A stretch of DNA of 64,000 nucleotides, from positions 71,966,926-72,030,925 of the forward strand of contig CM049309.1 of the NCBI GenBank assembly GCA_026874595.1. Reading direction: 5' to 3'. The DNA comes from Sipunculus nudus. Lineage: Eukaryota; Annelida; Sipuncula; Golfingiida; Sipunculidae. The notes beneath the pieces were generated by a model that was given only the letters and a program-made list of their open reading frames with translations, was not told where the DNA came from and did no database searches. Numbering within the stretch: the stretch's first letter is position 1; each line of letters opens with the position of its first letter. Both the position numbers and the translations under genes were made by a program. This document shows positions 36,995-48,816 of this stretch, in pieces.

Positions 36995-39323
36995 TTTTTG
37001 ATTATTGCAAGTTGTTTCTGAAGGAAATCATGTAATACACGCAAATCGTTAAGAAAAATAAATCGGAAAGTAAGTAACCCTAATGTTTTCATTTAAAAAA
37101 AAATCAAATTTTAATATGAACTGTATTCCAATCAATCATGGGCCCAATAGGTTTTCGGGAATATTCATCTAAAAGACTTCACCAGGTCCTCTAGTAATTA
37201 TTGATAAGGACATGAGTTAGATGGAAATAATACATGTATTATCTGAGCAGACAAACTACTTTAGTAACATGAAGTGACAAGGTGAAGTACACCTGACGTC
37301 GTGATAGTTGGATGATGTAAGTACGTGGCATCATAATATATCGTCTGCTAAAAGATGCCTTTCGGTCACTTCTTGAGGAAACGTCCATTAACTTGCAAAA
37401 TAAACATACACATGGTTTAATTTACGCTTTAATAAAGTATTTCATTAACTACTGCCGGAGTGCTAATGATGTTCTGTCATTGTAATATTTACATTTTACA
37501 ATTGTTGCCAAAAATACCCGAAGCATATATTATATTATATTATGATAGAGCAGAATCTATATGTAACCCAATTTAAAAGAAAAAGATGTAGGTTCACTAC
37601 GTGCTCAGTACTCTTATGACCCGAAGTCGGTCCCAACTCACTGCACCACCGACAGGATTGACTAAGTAACGCTTACAATGAAAAATGGATGGTGAAATCC
37701 TACAAGAAAGTGTATATCAAGTAACGAAGATGTGGACTGGATTGTCATCAAACAATAAAAGTTTTAGTCACCGGTGTCTGATAGAGCTGCCCTCTAGAGG
37801 CCAACTAATTCATTTTGGACGCGCAGGCCAGGGCAAACCGTTAACTGGTGTGAGCTGCATCAGAAGTAGCCGTGAATACACGACCCAGTAGCCATTTATA
37901 TTGGGCTGGTAAACCTTACTGGAGTCGTGATACAAGCCATACGGAGGAATGCACTGCAGTGGCCTTCCGTCATGTTGCATTAATATCGTGTTAAACAGCC
38001 TATAATCTTAACATTAGGATACGAATGATGAATTAACACAAAAGAATACATGTGAACTCACAACCCAAACTGAAACCCAGTCTCTATGGTAACGAGTTAT
38101 TTCCTGTATCGCGTAAAAGTTGGTTGTCGTCCAGTAACCTATGCAAGCCATGCTCATAATCATGCGTCTAAAATGTTTAAAAAAAACATGCAGAGGGATT
38201 TACCAATATGCTGAGTTTAAACGGAATGTTTCTCGCTTATGGTATGTATTATCAGAAAGTATACTGAAAAAGCTAACAATTGGTCTGGTCAAGTTACAGT
38301 GTACCTTTAGGTCGTGAGACGATGTCAAAAAGGACTGAAATATTTGCTTCCTTTTAGAGTCTTAAAATGCGTTCCTCATTGAAGGATGTAAAGGCACTCT
38401 GACAGCCTGTACGCTGGTCGTAGACTCTCTATTATAGAGGGCCGAAATGGCGGTACATCAGAAACTTCTGTCTCACTGATGACTACTCGTGCATGGGCGC
38501 AATTTGGTGGGGGACAGCGGGATATGCGGGGGGGGGGGGGGTCCAATGCCCCTCCCGCCCTACTCCCTAACATAGCGAATGGAATATGCGCCCCTGTACT
38601 CAGGCTATGAAATATGCTTTATTTCACAATTATGTGGCCTATATTTAGCTACAGGTATGTCCAGGATGGTTGGCTTACAGATCAGGGGCGGATCCAGGAT
38701 TTAGGAAAATGGAGGTATCAAACCAGGCGGGCTAATGACGAAACCTATAAAACGGTCCCCAGATCCGGAAAGGGGGGGTGGGGTCAGCCCGCAAAATTGG
38801 TCCAATAACCTTAAATACAGGTTGTGGCGGCTGACGCCCCCCCCCCCCCCCCCCCCCCCCCCAGATCCGCTTCCGGAGTTCTGGTCAGATTATATTGCTG
38901 TCCAGTCGTCGTATGCTAAAATGCATGAATTATATCTTTACTGACAATACGTCAAAAAACCAGAGTCCGTCCAACAGACTATCACCGGTATATACCGCCA
39001 TCTGACTGGAAAAATTGTACTAAAATTTCATTCCATTAGAGCTAGCCAACAATAAAGTGCCCTCTTGAGGCAGTCGGCACAACTTACAACGCCACAGCCA
39101 TCAGGAAACGCTCATACTTCGTCTTTCAGGAGTGAATGAGGTAACGCCCATAAGGAACAAATCGTCCATAAATATTCCAGTATCATACCTCAATTTTGAA
39201 CTTATTCTCTCTTACTGTTAATTGCTATATAACATATAAGGGTCATATTATGACTTAAACATGTGTATAATAATGTCCATTTATGATAAACCCCTTGAAG
39301 TCGAAGGGTCGACTAAACTTTAA
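36995..39323. other. Intergenic; G/C homopolymers and MITE-like ends
   Basis: No gene is recognised. G14 is at 38528-38541. TGGGCGCAATTTGG (38495) and ATATGCGCCCCTG (38585) form a possible inverted pair around it. The element at 38683-38876 is listed separately. Confidence 0.35.
38683..38876. mobile_element. Possible MITE with CAGGGGCGGATCC ends
   Basis: The left end is CAGGGGCGGATCCAGG. The right end is CCAGATCCGCTTCCGG, an imperfect inverse. Ends of this kind are common in hAT-like miniature elements of invertebrates (recalled, not checked). A C26 run (38837-38862) lies just inside the right end. No target duplication is clear. Confidence 0.4.
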
Positions 39324-39783
39324 GGTGCCCATTCACCTACCTTTTGAAACAAATGTATGTAATTTCTGGCTTCCATTGTATATATATTAATGATCTAAGG
39401 GTAATTTTGGTTGTGAAACGTTCATATAACACCTTCGTGAAGGATGTATGAACTTGTTTATCAACAACATGTTTGTAAACACAGCAATGTTGACATACAG
39501 GAAAACATGTAACCTAAGGTGGTAGGTTGCATATATACAGAGGTAGAGAGGTAAATTGTTGCAAAACGCCATTTGTATAGCTCTGGCTAATCTGGCATGC
39601 TGCCACAAGCCTTTGTTGAATTTGTTTTGATTATTTTGGCGGGCCCCCACATATTATTAACATGTTGATATAAGCAAAGCAAGTAGCCTGTGTGCGGTGA
39701 TATCCACGTTTTCTGGCCTATCTTTATAAAAGCTCCAAAGGATAACCTTTGGTTTATAAAGGCCAGATAGGTGATTGGACCCC
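39324..39783. mobile_element. Small inverted-repeat transposon with TTAA flanks, copy 2
   Basis: 460 bp bounded by TTAA on both sides (39320-39323 and 39784-39787). The left end is GGTGCCCATTCACCTACC; the right end, reversed, is GGGGTCCAATCACCTATC. A TTAA duplication is the signature of piggyBac-type transposition, so a non-autonomous piggyBac-like MITE is likely. No transposase is present. It is homologous throughout to 26115-26563. Confidence 0.7.
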
Positions 39784-39968
39784 TTAAATGATTTTGAGGT
39801 TCGACTCAATCTAGATTTATGTGGTGGTGAAATAATGTTTAACTGAATTATAGAAGGACCTAGATAAATATGACGGGCAGGGACTTCGAAAGAACGGAGG
39901 TATTTCATAAAAGGAAGTTTCACACGTCGAGGTTTTAACTGTGCTATATATTAATTTTTCGGTTTTTG

Positions 39969-39970
<2 letters not shown>

Positions 39971-40001
<31 letters not shown>
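39971..40001. repeat. Poly-T tract (T31)
   Basis: Uninterrupted T run. It could be the poly(A) tail of a minus-strand retrotransposed sequence, but no body was identified. Confidence 0.9.
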
Positions 40002-40006
<5 letters not shown>

Positions 40007-42655
40007 TTAGCCGTAGCACTTTTCCAAAGATAGGAGGAGTAAGCTTGTTAATTGGTTGTCCTGTTAGCAACTCGGCTCTAAAGGTTGTGAACGGATTTTG
40101 ATAAATAATAAACAATCCAACAAATTTTTAAGCTACCTTAATTAACCTTTATGTTTTATGTTAAGGACTCTTAGGGAAATTTCTGTATCCCCGGCGTAGT
40201 CGAAGACCCCCGTCATACAGGTATCATGGGCCGCCTTTACTCTAGACAACAAAGCTGAAATGTGATGCAAAGGGCGAGTGTATTGACCGTATAATACCTA
40301 TAGTTCTCTATCCTTGGAATCATATATTGCCTACATGCACTTATATGCTCAGCTCACATTTATGCAGGTTTGATCAAGACTGGTAATATTTCGCATATAT
40401 TGATCCAGAATGTTGGCGGGGGATATATGCAGTATGTGCCTATACTTTCGAATAAGGACTTTGTTATTTGCCAGAAGCTTTATTGGCCGTGTCGCTTTTT
40501 TTGCAGGCAAAAGTTTAAAACGTAACCACAAGGCCTTAACTCATTACATTTCTAAATTTTGACAATTATTTTTCTACAAAACCTTCACCTTAGATATGCT
40601 ATAGATCAAATTATCAACAAAATTATATATAACATATAATGTGGTTTTTCTTTTGTTCAGCTGGTTATGGATAAAGGTGAAAGAGTCTCTTATATATATA
40701 TCGTCCCTGACGCATCGAAAACTTATTACACATTGACTTCTTGGTAATTCTGGCTTTTTCGATCTTAGACATGAGTTCCCATGGACCGCAAGTTGCAAAA
40801 ATTAGTTTAAATCGATTGATCTTTCTATATTATATGTATGTTGTCACTTCGAAACCAGAACCTAACGGTTAAAAGTCAATGGCCGGAAACGACTAAACGT
40901 ACACCACCCCTCACCCAACGATTAAGCTATTAGATTTTATAGACCTAAATCGGAACTATCAATTTTAAGTGTTACCAGGATAAGATTTTGTTTCTGCGTG
41001 GGTGGGTGTGTGTGTGGGGGGGGGGGGGGTTGCATCTAAATGTCTAAAGATTGTCAGTGTACCATAAAATGCTAAAACGAATGATATTGATATGATTTTA
41101 CCTGCATGTAGACTAAATACTGATGTTGACGAATCACTCTCCCTACTCTATGTTTATAAAACGATTTATATACCAAAAATTTTATTTGTTCCATGCACCA
41201 TAGGACTACAAACAGAGAGTCTAACGCAATTTTTATTCCATATGTTGCTGTGATACTGTTCTTAGACCATGTGCCTCAAATACGTTCCAGTGTAAAGCAC
41301 AAATGGAAAACATGATAGAGTATATGGAACAAATTTATTTCTTACTTCAATATCCCTGTGTATTGGACTCAGTGCCGGATTTGGGCATTTGGTGGCCCTG
41401 ACCTTTTAGAGATCCAGAGAGGCCAGTTTGAAACTGAAAAACACCGGAAGTTACAGTACTGATAAGAGAGACTGTTTATACATTTTCAGCTTCAATAAAC
41501 TGACAAAGGTATATAGGCCTATGGGGTATATTAATAATGACGTTCTTACATAATAGTCATAGCTTTGCTCCGGCCTCTATAAATTCCTTGCAGTGACTGT
41601 TTCTTTCTTTTTTATTCTAGGCTAATTCTTCAATAATTCTTTTAAAATCTGCATGCATGTCGTAGCCTATATCATTTGCCATTCACGGAATTAATGCGAA
41701 GATCAGATAACCGATTTTGAGACGTTCTTGCTTTAATAGCATTTTAATTCTTTTCATAATATACCAAGTAAAGGTGAAATCTCAGGTATTCACGCTATAA
41801 TGACTTCTGGATTACTTTCACCTGTAAATAAAACCTGAAAGCCAGAGAGCTTTATAATGAAATATCATGACTTCGTCCTCATTCATGGGGTATTGTTCCG
41901 CCATTTTTTTGCCGCTTTCGTACTCTCTTCCTTCTTTTGACGTTTTTTAAATCTAAATAATTTCTTATTGCTTGATGTTCCTTCGGATAAGAATGAACTC
42001 ACGTGCTTGATACAAACTGCGGCCGCGTGAGCTCTAAATAATCGCATATTTGCTCAACGAAATGTGTGAAATCTGTTGAGTCTTGTTAACGTAATAAAAT
42101 CGGTCAAACAAAGGTGTCCAAAGGTGGAGCATAAAAACGTTTCCATTTTCTACTGAGGGTTTCAAGCAGCTAAGATCATGCATTCCTGTATGAAAGAGGT
42201 ATTTACCACTGTTTTTCAGAGGTAAGGTTATTCCGAAAAGATATTAAAAATTATTTTGATGAGAACAAGAGCGTTCACGAAAAGAATTAAAATAAATTGT
42301 TAACAGGAATTAGGGTACGAATTGAAAGCAAGGAATTATAATCACTCATTCTACGGTCTATAAGATCAAAGTTCGTTCGAGACAGGAATTATAATCTCTT
42401 CTTTATTGAACAAGCATCGTTCATGACAAAAATTTTAATCACTCTTGCAGGGGTATAAGGTCGTTCCAGATAAAGGAATTTTAATTCCTGGTAAATGAAA
42501 TTATAAGAAAGTTCATAAAAGGAATTATTATCACTCTTGTACTCCTAATATATATAATTATAAGTTTATATACACACAGACATTATCTCTGTCAAACACA
42601 CACACACATATTTAATATATATGTATATGCCTATATATTTTAATGTAAACGGGAA

Positions 42656-42681
42656 TGTATGTATGTATGTATGTATATATA

Positions 42682-42735
<54 letters not shown>
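42656..42735. repeat. (GTAT)n/(TA)n microsatellite
   Basis: About four GTAT units pass into TATATA, one AATTA interruption, then a long TA tract. Confidence 0.95.
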
Positions 42736-42736
<1 letters not shown>

Positions 42737-44834
42737 TATTCTTAAAAGATACATTTAAACATTTGTCACTTATCTTTCCGTGCACGTTCGGAGGACTGCA
42801 TGGGTGGGGAACACATATTGCATATTGCATAGGTGCATAGACGAGTGTGACGGTCACCCATCACACAGCTGACGTTCAGTACAGTAGGTTTATAAGTCCA
42901 GTATATAAACTCATGTATAATATGATAGACACTTGGAGAGGGTCCTAGGTGTTGAATGATACTGGTTCAAGGGGTAGAAATGACATGAAGCGGCTCAGAG
43001 CGTCCCCGCGCGTCACCCGACCTGACCAGTCAACAAACTAAGCTAGTCCAGCAACTGCTGGCATTGTTCTTGTATTGACTACACATTGTATCTCGCTGAA
43101 TAATTTTGTTTCTTGCCAGCTCAATTGAACAAGCAACGAGTTTGTTCAAGAAATAGCCTGCATGCTCAGCATGAGGACGGCCACATTAAGGCCGGGCCGG
43201 CGGTGCTGGGGTGTTTGGTCGACTGACAGTCCGTGTCGGCAGGGCTTTTGACTTCTGTAGCTAAACGCACCAACAAGGAATCCGATACTGATCGGCTACC
43301 GGCCACTGACGGCCATGCATTGCAATGAGATGCAAGTCTCATGATCTCACTACAACAGGTACACAGTCTCCATTCAGCACGGGCGTGGACAGATTTAATT
43401 ATTCCTTGGGTCAACAAGGCTTCTTTTCAACATTAAATAGTCTCGTTCCCACCAGAAATTAGACGAGTTGTGCCAAGGAAGTCGCCGAGTAGATATATCG
43501 CTGACTTTAGGATCTGTATGGTAATACGGCTCCAGGGGCTCAAAGAATATTCTAATTGCCTGCATAAAAGGCAACATTGTTCAAACATCGCCAAGAGACG
43601 CAGGAAATTTAGCTCTACACTACTGTGGCGCAATCCAAGCCGTTCTATTAGTTTAATAGGCTCGGCTATTTTGTTTGCTTTCCTTGCCGCCGTGATGAGA
43701 ATAGCCAGGACAAACACCTGTGTTGATATATTTTGTTATATGTAAATGTCCTCATTGATTCTCAATAAAAATAAACTTCCCCTAAACTGACTGCTATACC
43801 GTCACCCCAGCTGACCCCTAGCTTCCTTTCAGGTAATTGCCTCTCTTCTCTCTCCGTTCTTTCGTCTGTCTCACTTCTCTTCTCTCTCTCTCATACATGA
43901 ATACATATATATTATTATTGATGATATAGCCATGTTCATTTATATTTATTGTCAATATGCAGGTATATATGAAGAGTGACGCCTTTTAGACAAACTTATC
44001 CATTTGCACACTGCAGCTTTCGAAGCGCAAAGGCTTTGAATGGCATATATATATATATAAGTGTGAAGAACAGTATTTCCTGTCAGCTTCAAGAACTAGT
44101 AGGAATGTTTGGAACTATCGCCGTTGTCCCTGATATACAGTATATATAATCCATAGAACATATTATTTCCGTCTCCATCATATATCACCTCGGGACTGGC
44201 TCATATATATATTTTAATTGGCACCACATCTTTGTCACTCGACTCCTCTGAGGCCACGCTCGTAAATGCCCGTTTTGAGCCATGAAGTGTTGATAACAAT
44301 TCCATGTCTAGTGCAAGGGGGCTCATTTCCATATTTTCCCAGTATCCTGAGGAATTTTTCATTGTTTCGGGAAGGGTCTATCGCAGCGCCATCTATAAAA
44401 AACCTACGCCACTGTTTCTAGCCCGGCCCATTGATAACCCGACCGGGTATACGAACTCAGGCAATAATAACACATTCTTTAGTAGATCAGGCCGTGCTGA
44501 CGTGTAACGATAGACTACAAATAGAAAATGTGAGATGGAAGAACACGGGCACCAATCTGTATTGCCTGCTATACCAAGAGGTGCCAATCTATTTTTGGAG
44601 ATACTAGTGATTAAGAAATGCTCATTTTTCTTTTCAGTACGTGAAAAAGACAGTAAAGCACTCCGGCAATATTGAAGGAAACACTGGATTCATAGTACAG
44701 TTTTTACTTAGTGACTTTACGGACGCTACCCCGTGAAGCGATATAGTGATAGATGTCTTTCATAGAATAGACTAGCACAAATTATATCCCTTTTTTATAC
44801 AGCGGGTATAGTTTCTGCTAAAGACTAGCTCATG

Positions 44835-45015
44835 CCCGGTGTAATAGGCCAGAATAACCCCCCCCCCCCCCCTTATTCTATACCCGGGTATAAACTGGCC
44901 TAGGCCAGAATATACCCCGGGTATAAAACGGGCTAGGCTATTTTATACCCCGGGGTATAATCTAGCCCAGTCTATTTTATACCCCTCTGGGCTGGATTAT
45001 ACCCCCTTGTTGCTT
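44835..45015 (+). repeat. Palindrome-rich repeat, copy A
   Basis: It contains perfect palindromes TATACCCGGGTATA (44879-44892), CTGGCCTAGGCCAG (44895-44908) and TATACCCCGGGGTATA (44944-44959), linked by GGCTAG/CTAGCC words. It starts CCCGGTGTAA and ends CCCCTTGTTGC. A C15 run at 44858-44872 sits inside. It is matched by an inverted copy (47331-47471) and a diverged direct copy (47884-48035). Confidence 0.75.
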
Positions 45016-45329
45016 CTAATATCTTTGATATATATCAATAAAAAACTGCAATGCTTAACACAATAGTTAATTTTATATGGACTTAGTCATTGCGTCTGAT
45101 AAAATAAGAACTGTTTTTTTAACGATATAGCTAAAACTCAGTTTTCGTGTTATTAATATTAATTCTATTTGCGGCATTTATGTTAGTATGTATACTTGTA
45201 AGTTTTGTCTTGTATGAACTTAAATAACTTCATTATGCCTGCATGATCTCATGCATGCAAGTAATAATTATAATGATTGTTTGGGGCTTCTCTGGGGCTT
45301 GAGTTTCTCTAGGAGATAGTGGTTTCTGT

Positions 45330-45623
45330 GAGGTGGTTTCCTTAGGGTGGGGGAGGGGGGGGGGGTTCCCTGAGGTGGATCGTGGGGTTGGGGGGGGGGG
45401 GGCTTCCTGAGATTGGTAATCTGAATAATACATAGACCACAATCAACATTATGGTATTAAACATACTAAATGAATAGAGTGCATCAAAACATATATCTAC
45501 ATACATATACATATATACATATATATTTATGTACATATAACTATATATAAATATACATACATATACATACATACAGATATACATACGTACACATATACAT
45601 ACATATATATGTATATATATATA
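45330..45623. repeat. G-rich tracts then (TACA)n/(TA)n simple sequence
   Basis: Two G runs (about 45347-45364 and 45391-45402) are followed by ~140 bases of ACATATAC-type repeats leading into the pogo-like element. Confidence 0.85.
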
Positions 45624-46674
45624 CAGTAGAACGCCTGCTAACGGCCACGCCTCAATAACGGCCAATACGTCTATAACGGTCAGATTTTCCGGTCCCGAAT
45701 TTTCGACAGTTATATTTCATAATCATATTGTTGTCAATTACGGTCACTCCTCTATTCCGTATTACGGCCAGGTTTCTCGGTCCGGCAGGCCGGGAAACGC
45801 CTCAGTTAATGTCAGGGGCAGGTAACCACTCGACCGTGACTGAGTTGTTTGACACGTAGCCAGCATCGTACTACCCCACTCAGCCTCATGAGTATGCACA
45901 ATAGGAAGGTATGTGTTCCCACCTGCGTGTATGTTTGGGAATCAGTCTGGCGAGCTGGATCTTAATCAGGGTGTTTGTTATAATCATCGGGTCCCGATGA
46001 TTATGTTATCAGAAAAGTTTTAGGCAAACTGTTAATGTCCTTGTGAACACGTGCATCAAACGAAAACAGTGCGGAAAACATCGCACAATTTACTCATACA
46101 TGAATAATTAAGAATGCAAAATAGACAATGTCACATGCATGACATGTTACGCATGTTCTGTCCTTATCACTTTGACCATTATGGCTACCAAGAATTTGGA
46201 ATTTGCCTATCAAGATGAAATTGTTAACTCGAAAGTGTGTAACAAACAGTCTTCCATAACTGCTTTCTTTAACCAGAAGTTAAGAGTGTATTCTGTTAAC
46301 GTTCTGCTGATACTTTCGTGCTATTGGTATATATGCTTTATGGATACAAAGAGCTTCTCAACATTTGTACAAATATTATGGATATACAATATGTTTGTAA
46401 TTTAATTAAAAACACTGTGTTTGTATATATTGTTGGTGATTGTTATAAATAGGGTTGACGTGATTGTAAATATTATTTTTTTTGTATTGATAACAGTAAT
46501 TATACTAATACCCTGTATATACGTTTATTTTGTTGATTGTAAAATAGATTTGAACTAGGTTTCGTGTTACATTTTAACCCCCCTATCTTGGTCAAGTCCG
46601 GTATTACGGCCACTCCTGTATTACGGCCACTTTCATCCAGTCCCGATGGTGACCGTAATACAGGCGTTCTACTG
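45624..46674. mobile_element. pogo/Tigger-like DNA transposon, non-autonomous
   Basis: 1,051 bp with perfect 14-bp terminal inverted repeats (CAGTAGAACGCCTG at 45624; its reverse complement ends at 46674) and TA on both sides, as in Tc1/mariner-superfamily insertions. Both ends carry several subterminal copies of TA(T/A)(T/A)ACGG(C/T)CA. The internal frame at 46139-46405 (88 residues) includes KQSSITAFFNQK, like the C-terminal tail common in Tigger/jerky-type transposases. This suggests a remnant of the transposase end, but no DDE core or DNA-binding domain remains. The superfamily call is fairly firm; the transposase remnant is tentative. Confidence 0.7.
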
Positions 46675-47330
46675 TATATATGTATAGTGTACATTTGGAT
46701 GTATAAGATCACCACAATTGAAGCCAAAAAGAACACAAGAAATTCATGGCAGTGGCTCGCTTATCCTGCGTCCTTCGACCTCCAGAGAAAAACCGAACGA
46801 GCGATATATTTAGAAAATACCGGTTGTCATTTTAATGCGGTCATCTCAGTGGTATGAACATTCAGGGAAAAATATTGACGTTAAAAAATTGACGTTACAA
46901 TTGTAACAATTCAATTAAGGCCTTATACTGGACTTATATATCAATAAAAGGTTAATGTAACAGAAAGTTGCATGGTTTATGAGTGCTTACGGCAGGCATT
47001 ACAAAAACTGTTACTCGTCCATAAATTTAAGAAGATTATAATTATAGAGAATTATCCTCTCAGTCTGCTGTCATTATTCCATGAGCAAGGAAACATTTTA
47101 AATCAGTTTTTCTCAGTTTATAGTATCAATAAATACAAAAAATATGTAAAATAACGAGGCTTCTACTCATTACATATATATGTGTATGTGTGTGACCCTA
47201 AGGTGTGTGTTTGTGATTGAAAATGCATGAGAGTACATGTGTTTAATCAGATCGGTTATATCATTTTATGGATAACATTGAAATTTGTTATTATAACAAC
47301 TTTGATAAATTAAATAACAGTGAAACCTGA
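46675..47330. other. Spacer between pogo-like element and inverted palindromic repeat
   Basis: AT-rich with no gene seen. CAGTGAAACCTG at 47318 resembles a transposon end but has no partner. Confidence 0.35.
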
Positions 47331-47471
47331 TTGCATGTGGGGGTATAAACTGGCCTAGGGGGGTATAAAATTGCCTAGGCCGGAATATACCCCGGGGTAT
47401 ATTCTGGCCTAGGCTGTTTTATACCCGGGTATAAACTGGGCAGGGGGAATAATCTGGCCTGTTACACCGGG
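47331..47471 (-). repeat. Palindrome-rich repeat, copy B (inverted)
   Basis: Read on the minus strand it begins CCCGGTGTAACAGGCCAGA, closely matching the start of copy A (44835). It holds TATACCCGGGTATA (47420-47433), CCTAGGCC words and TATACCCCGGGGTATA (47386-47401). With copy A it forms a long inverted repeat around 2.3 kb. Confidence 0.75.
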
Positions 47472-47883
47472 TTTATAAAATCAGGCAATTCCACCTGTAC
47501 AATAAGATATATAAACATTCAGTTTTGCATTTCAAGTATTCATTCATGCCTACATTTATACAGACAGAACTTTTCAATTATCTCTTTGTCGCCAATGACC
47601 ATCTGTACAGCGCTGCCACCTGTCGGTCATTTGGGTAAATCCTCTATCGGTCATGGTAGTCTCTGCACACAAGCCTGATCTGGTAGCAGCAACGATCACA
47701 GTCAAGTCAAGGTTGCTGGAGCACTTGCTCGTGTGGTTTTGCACCGCGGCAGGGTCATACATGCACACACAGCTACTGTCAGCTAGTGGGGTCATTGAAA
47801 ATACTATTTGCCAGGGTCATGATTCAAAATAAGCGGAGACTTCTAACATGCGAATGGAATTTTTATTGTAAGCCGTTGTGGCA

Positions 47884-48035
47884 GGCCAGAATATAGCTAT
47901 ACCCTTGATTTTATTAAATCTAGCCTCGCCCAAACTATATACCGGAAAAAATGGACTAGGTGAGATTATACCCCTGGGTATAATTTGTCCTTGTCTATTT
48001 TATACCCACTTAGGCTAGATTATACCCCTTGTTGC
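47884..48035 (+). repeat. Palindrome-rich repeat, copy C (diverged)
   Basis: Same orientation as copy A. GATTATACCCCTGGGTATAAT, TCTATTTTATACCC, GGCTAGATTATACCCC and the end CCCCTTGTTGC all align with 44930-45015. The palindromes have decayed. Confidence 0.65.
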
Positions 48036-48695
48036 GTTTAATAGCTATGGTTTATACCTTTAAAATGAACTGCATTTTTATTTTATACCTCATCTTGCGT
48101 CAGAATTTATTCATTTTTTGTAATTAACGACGATGTCCTCTACTTTCATACAGGTATATAAGTGAGTATATATAGTCACATACTTCATCAACATGATGGC
48201 TCTGACATCTCAGATATTGTATCACAACACTAATTTGGGACTCTCAACAGTAACAACATGTAACATCTAAAAATAAATGTAAAGCATTATGCTAATATTA
48301 TATTGAACAAATAATTCTTAGGTAATGGAAATTACTATTTAAAATCCATGGAGAATTAATTCTTTACTTTGTTGACGTATATTTTATATTTCACTTCATG
48401 CGATAAAGTTAATTCAAAACACATCTCGATGTTTTATCAAATCAGTGCCAACCGTATACAGTTATTATACAGAGGTCTGCAATCGGACAGCAAACGAAAA
48501 AGAAGCCCTCAAGGTCACGACCTTTAGATTAAGGTCAAGATCTAAAATTAATATCAGTCACTTGTAACTACTGATTAAAACCAAAGATCTGTTTTAAAAA
48601 AAAAATCAACCGCATCTAAGATCGGTCAGAAAAAAAAGAGAAAAATAATAATAATATCATTGATGGTTTTGTTTAACCTCCCCGGGCCTGCTTAT

Positions 48696-48816
48696 AAATA
48701 TAAAATGAGAGAAAGCGTGTGATACTCTCTTGTCACGTATATAGTCTGAAACCGGAATGGAATTCTGCAGATTTGTGGTTGTGCTAGCATTAAAAAATGG
48801 AGGCGATTACCTCCAA
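48696..48816. repeat. Dispersed ~130-bp repeat, copy 2
   Basis: It aligns with 24667-24800 (GCGTGTGATA, TGTCACGTATA, GAAACCGGAATGGAATTC, GCTAGCATTAAAAAATGG). Confidence 0.7.

Larger units (their letters stand above)
39784..44834. other. Intergenic; poly-T and microsatellites
   Basis: No gene is recognised. T31 is at 39971-40001, G14 at 41016-41029, and GTAT/TA repeats at 42656-42735. The 42.2-42.5 kb stretch has a loose tandem of GGAATTATAATCACTC- and TTCG(T/A)-like words. Open frames at 43166-43745 overlap each other on both strands and show no family match. Confidence 0.35.
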
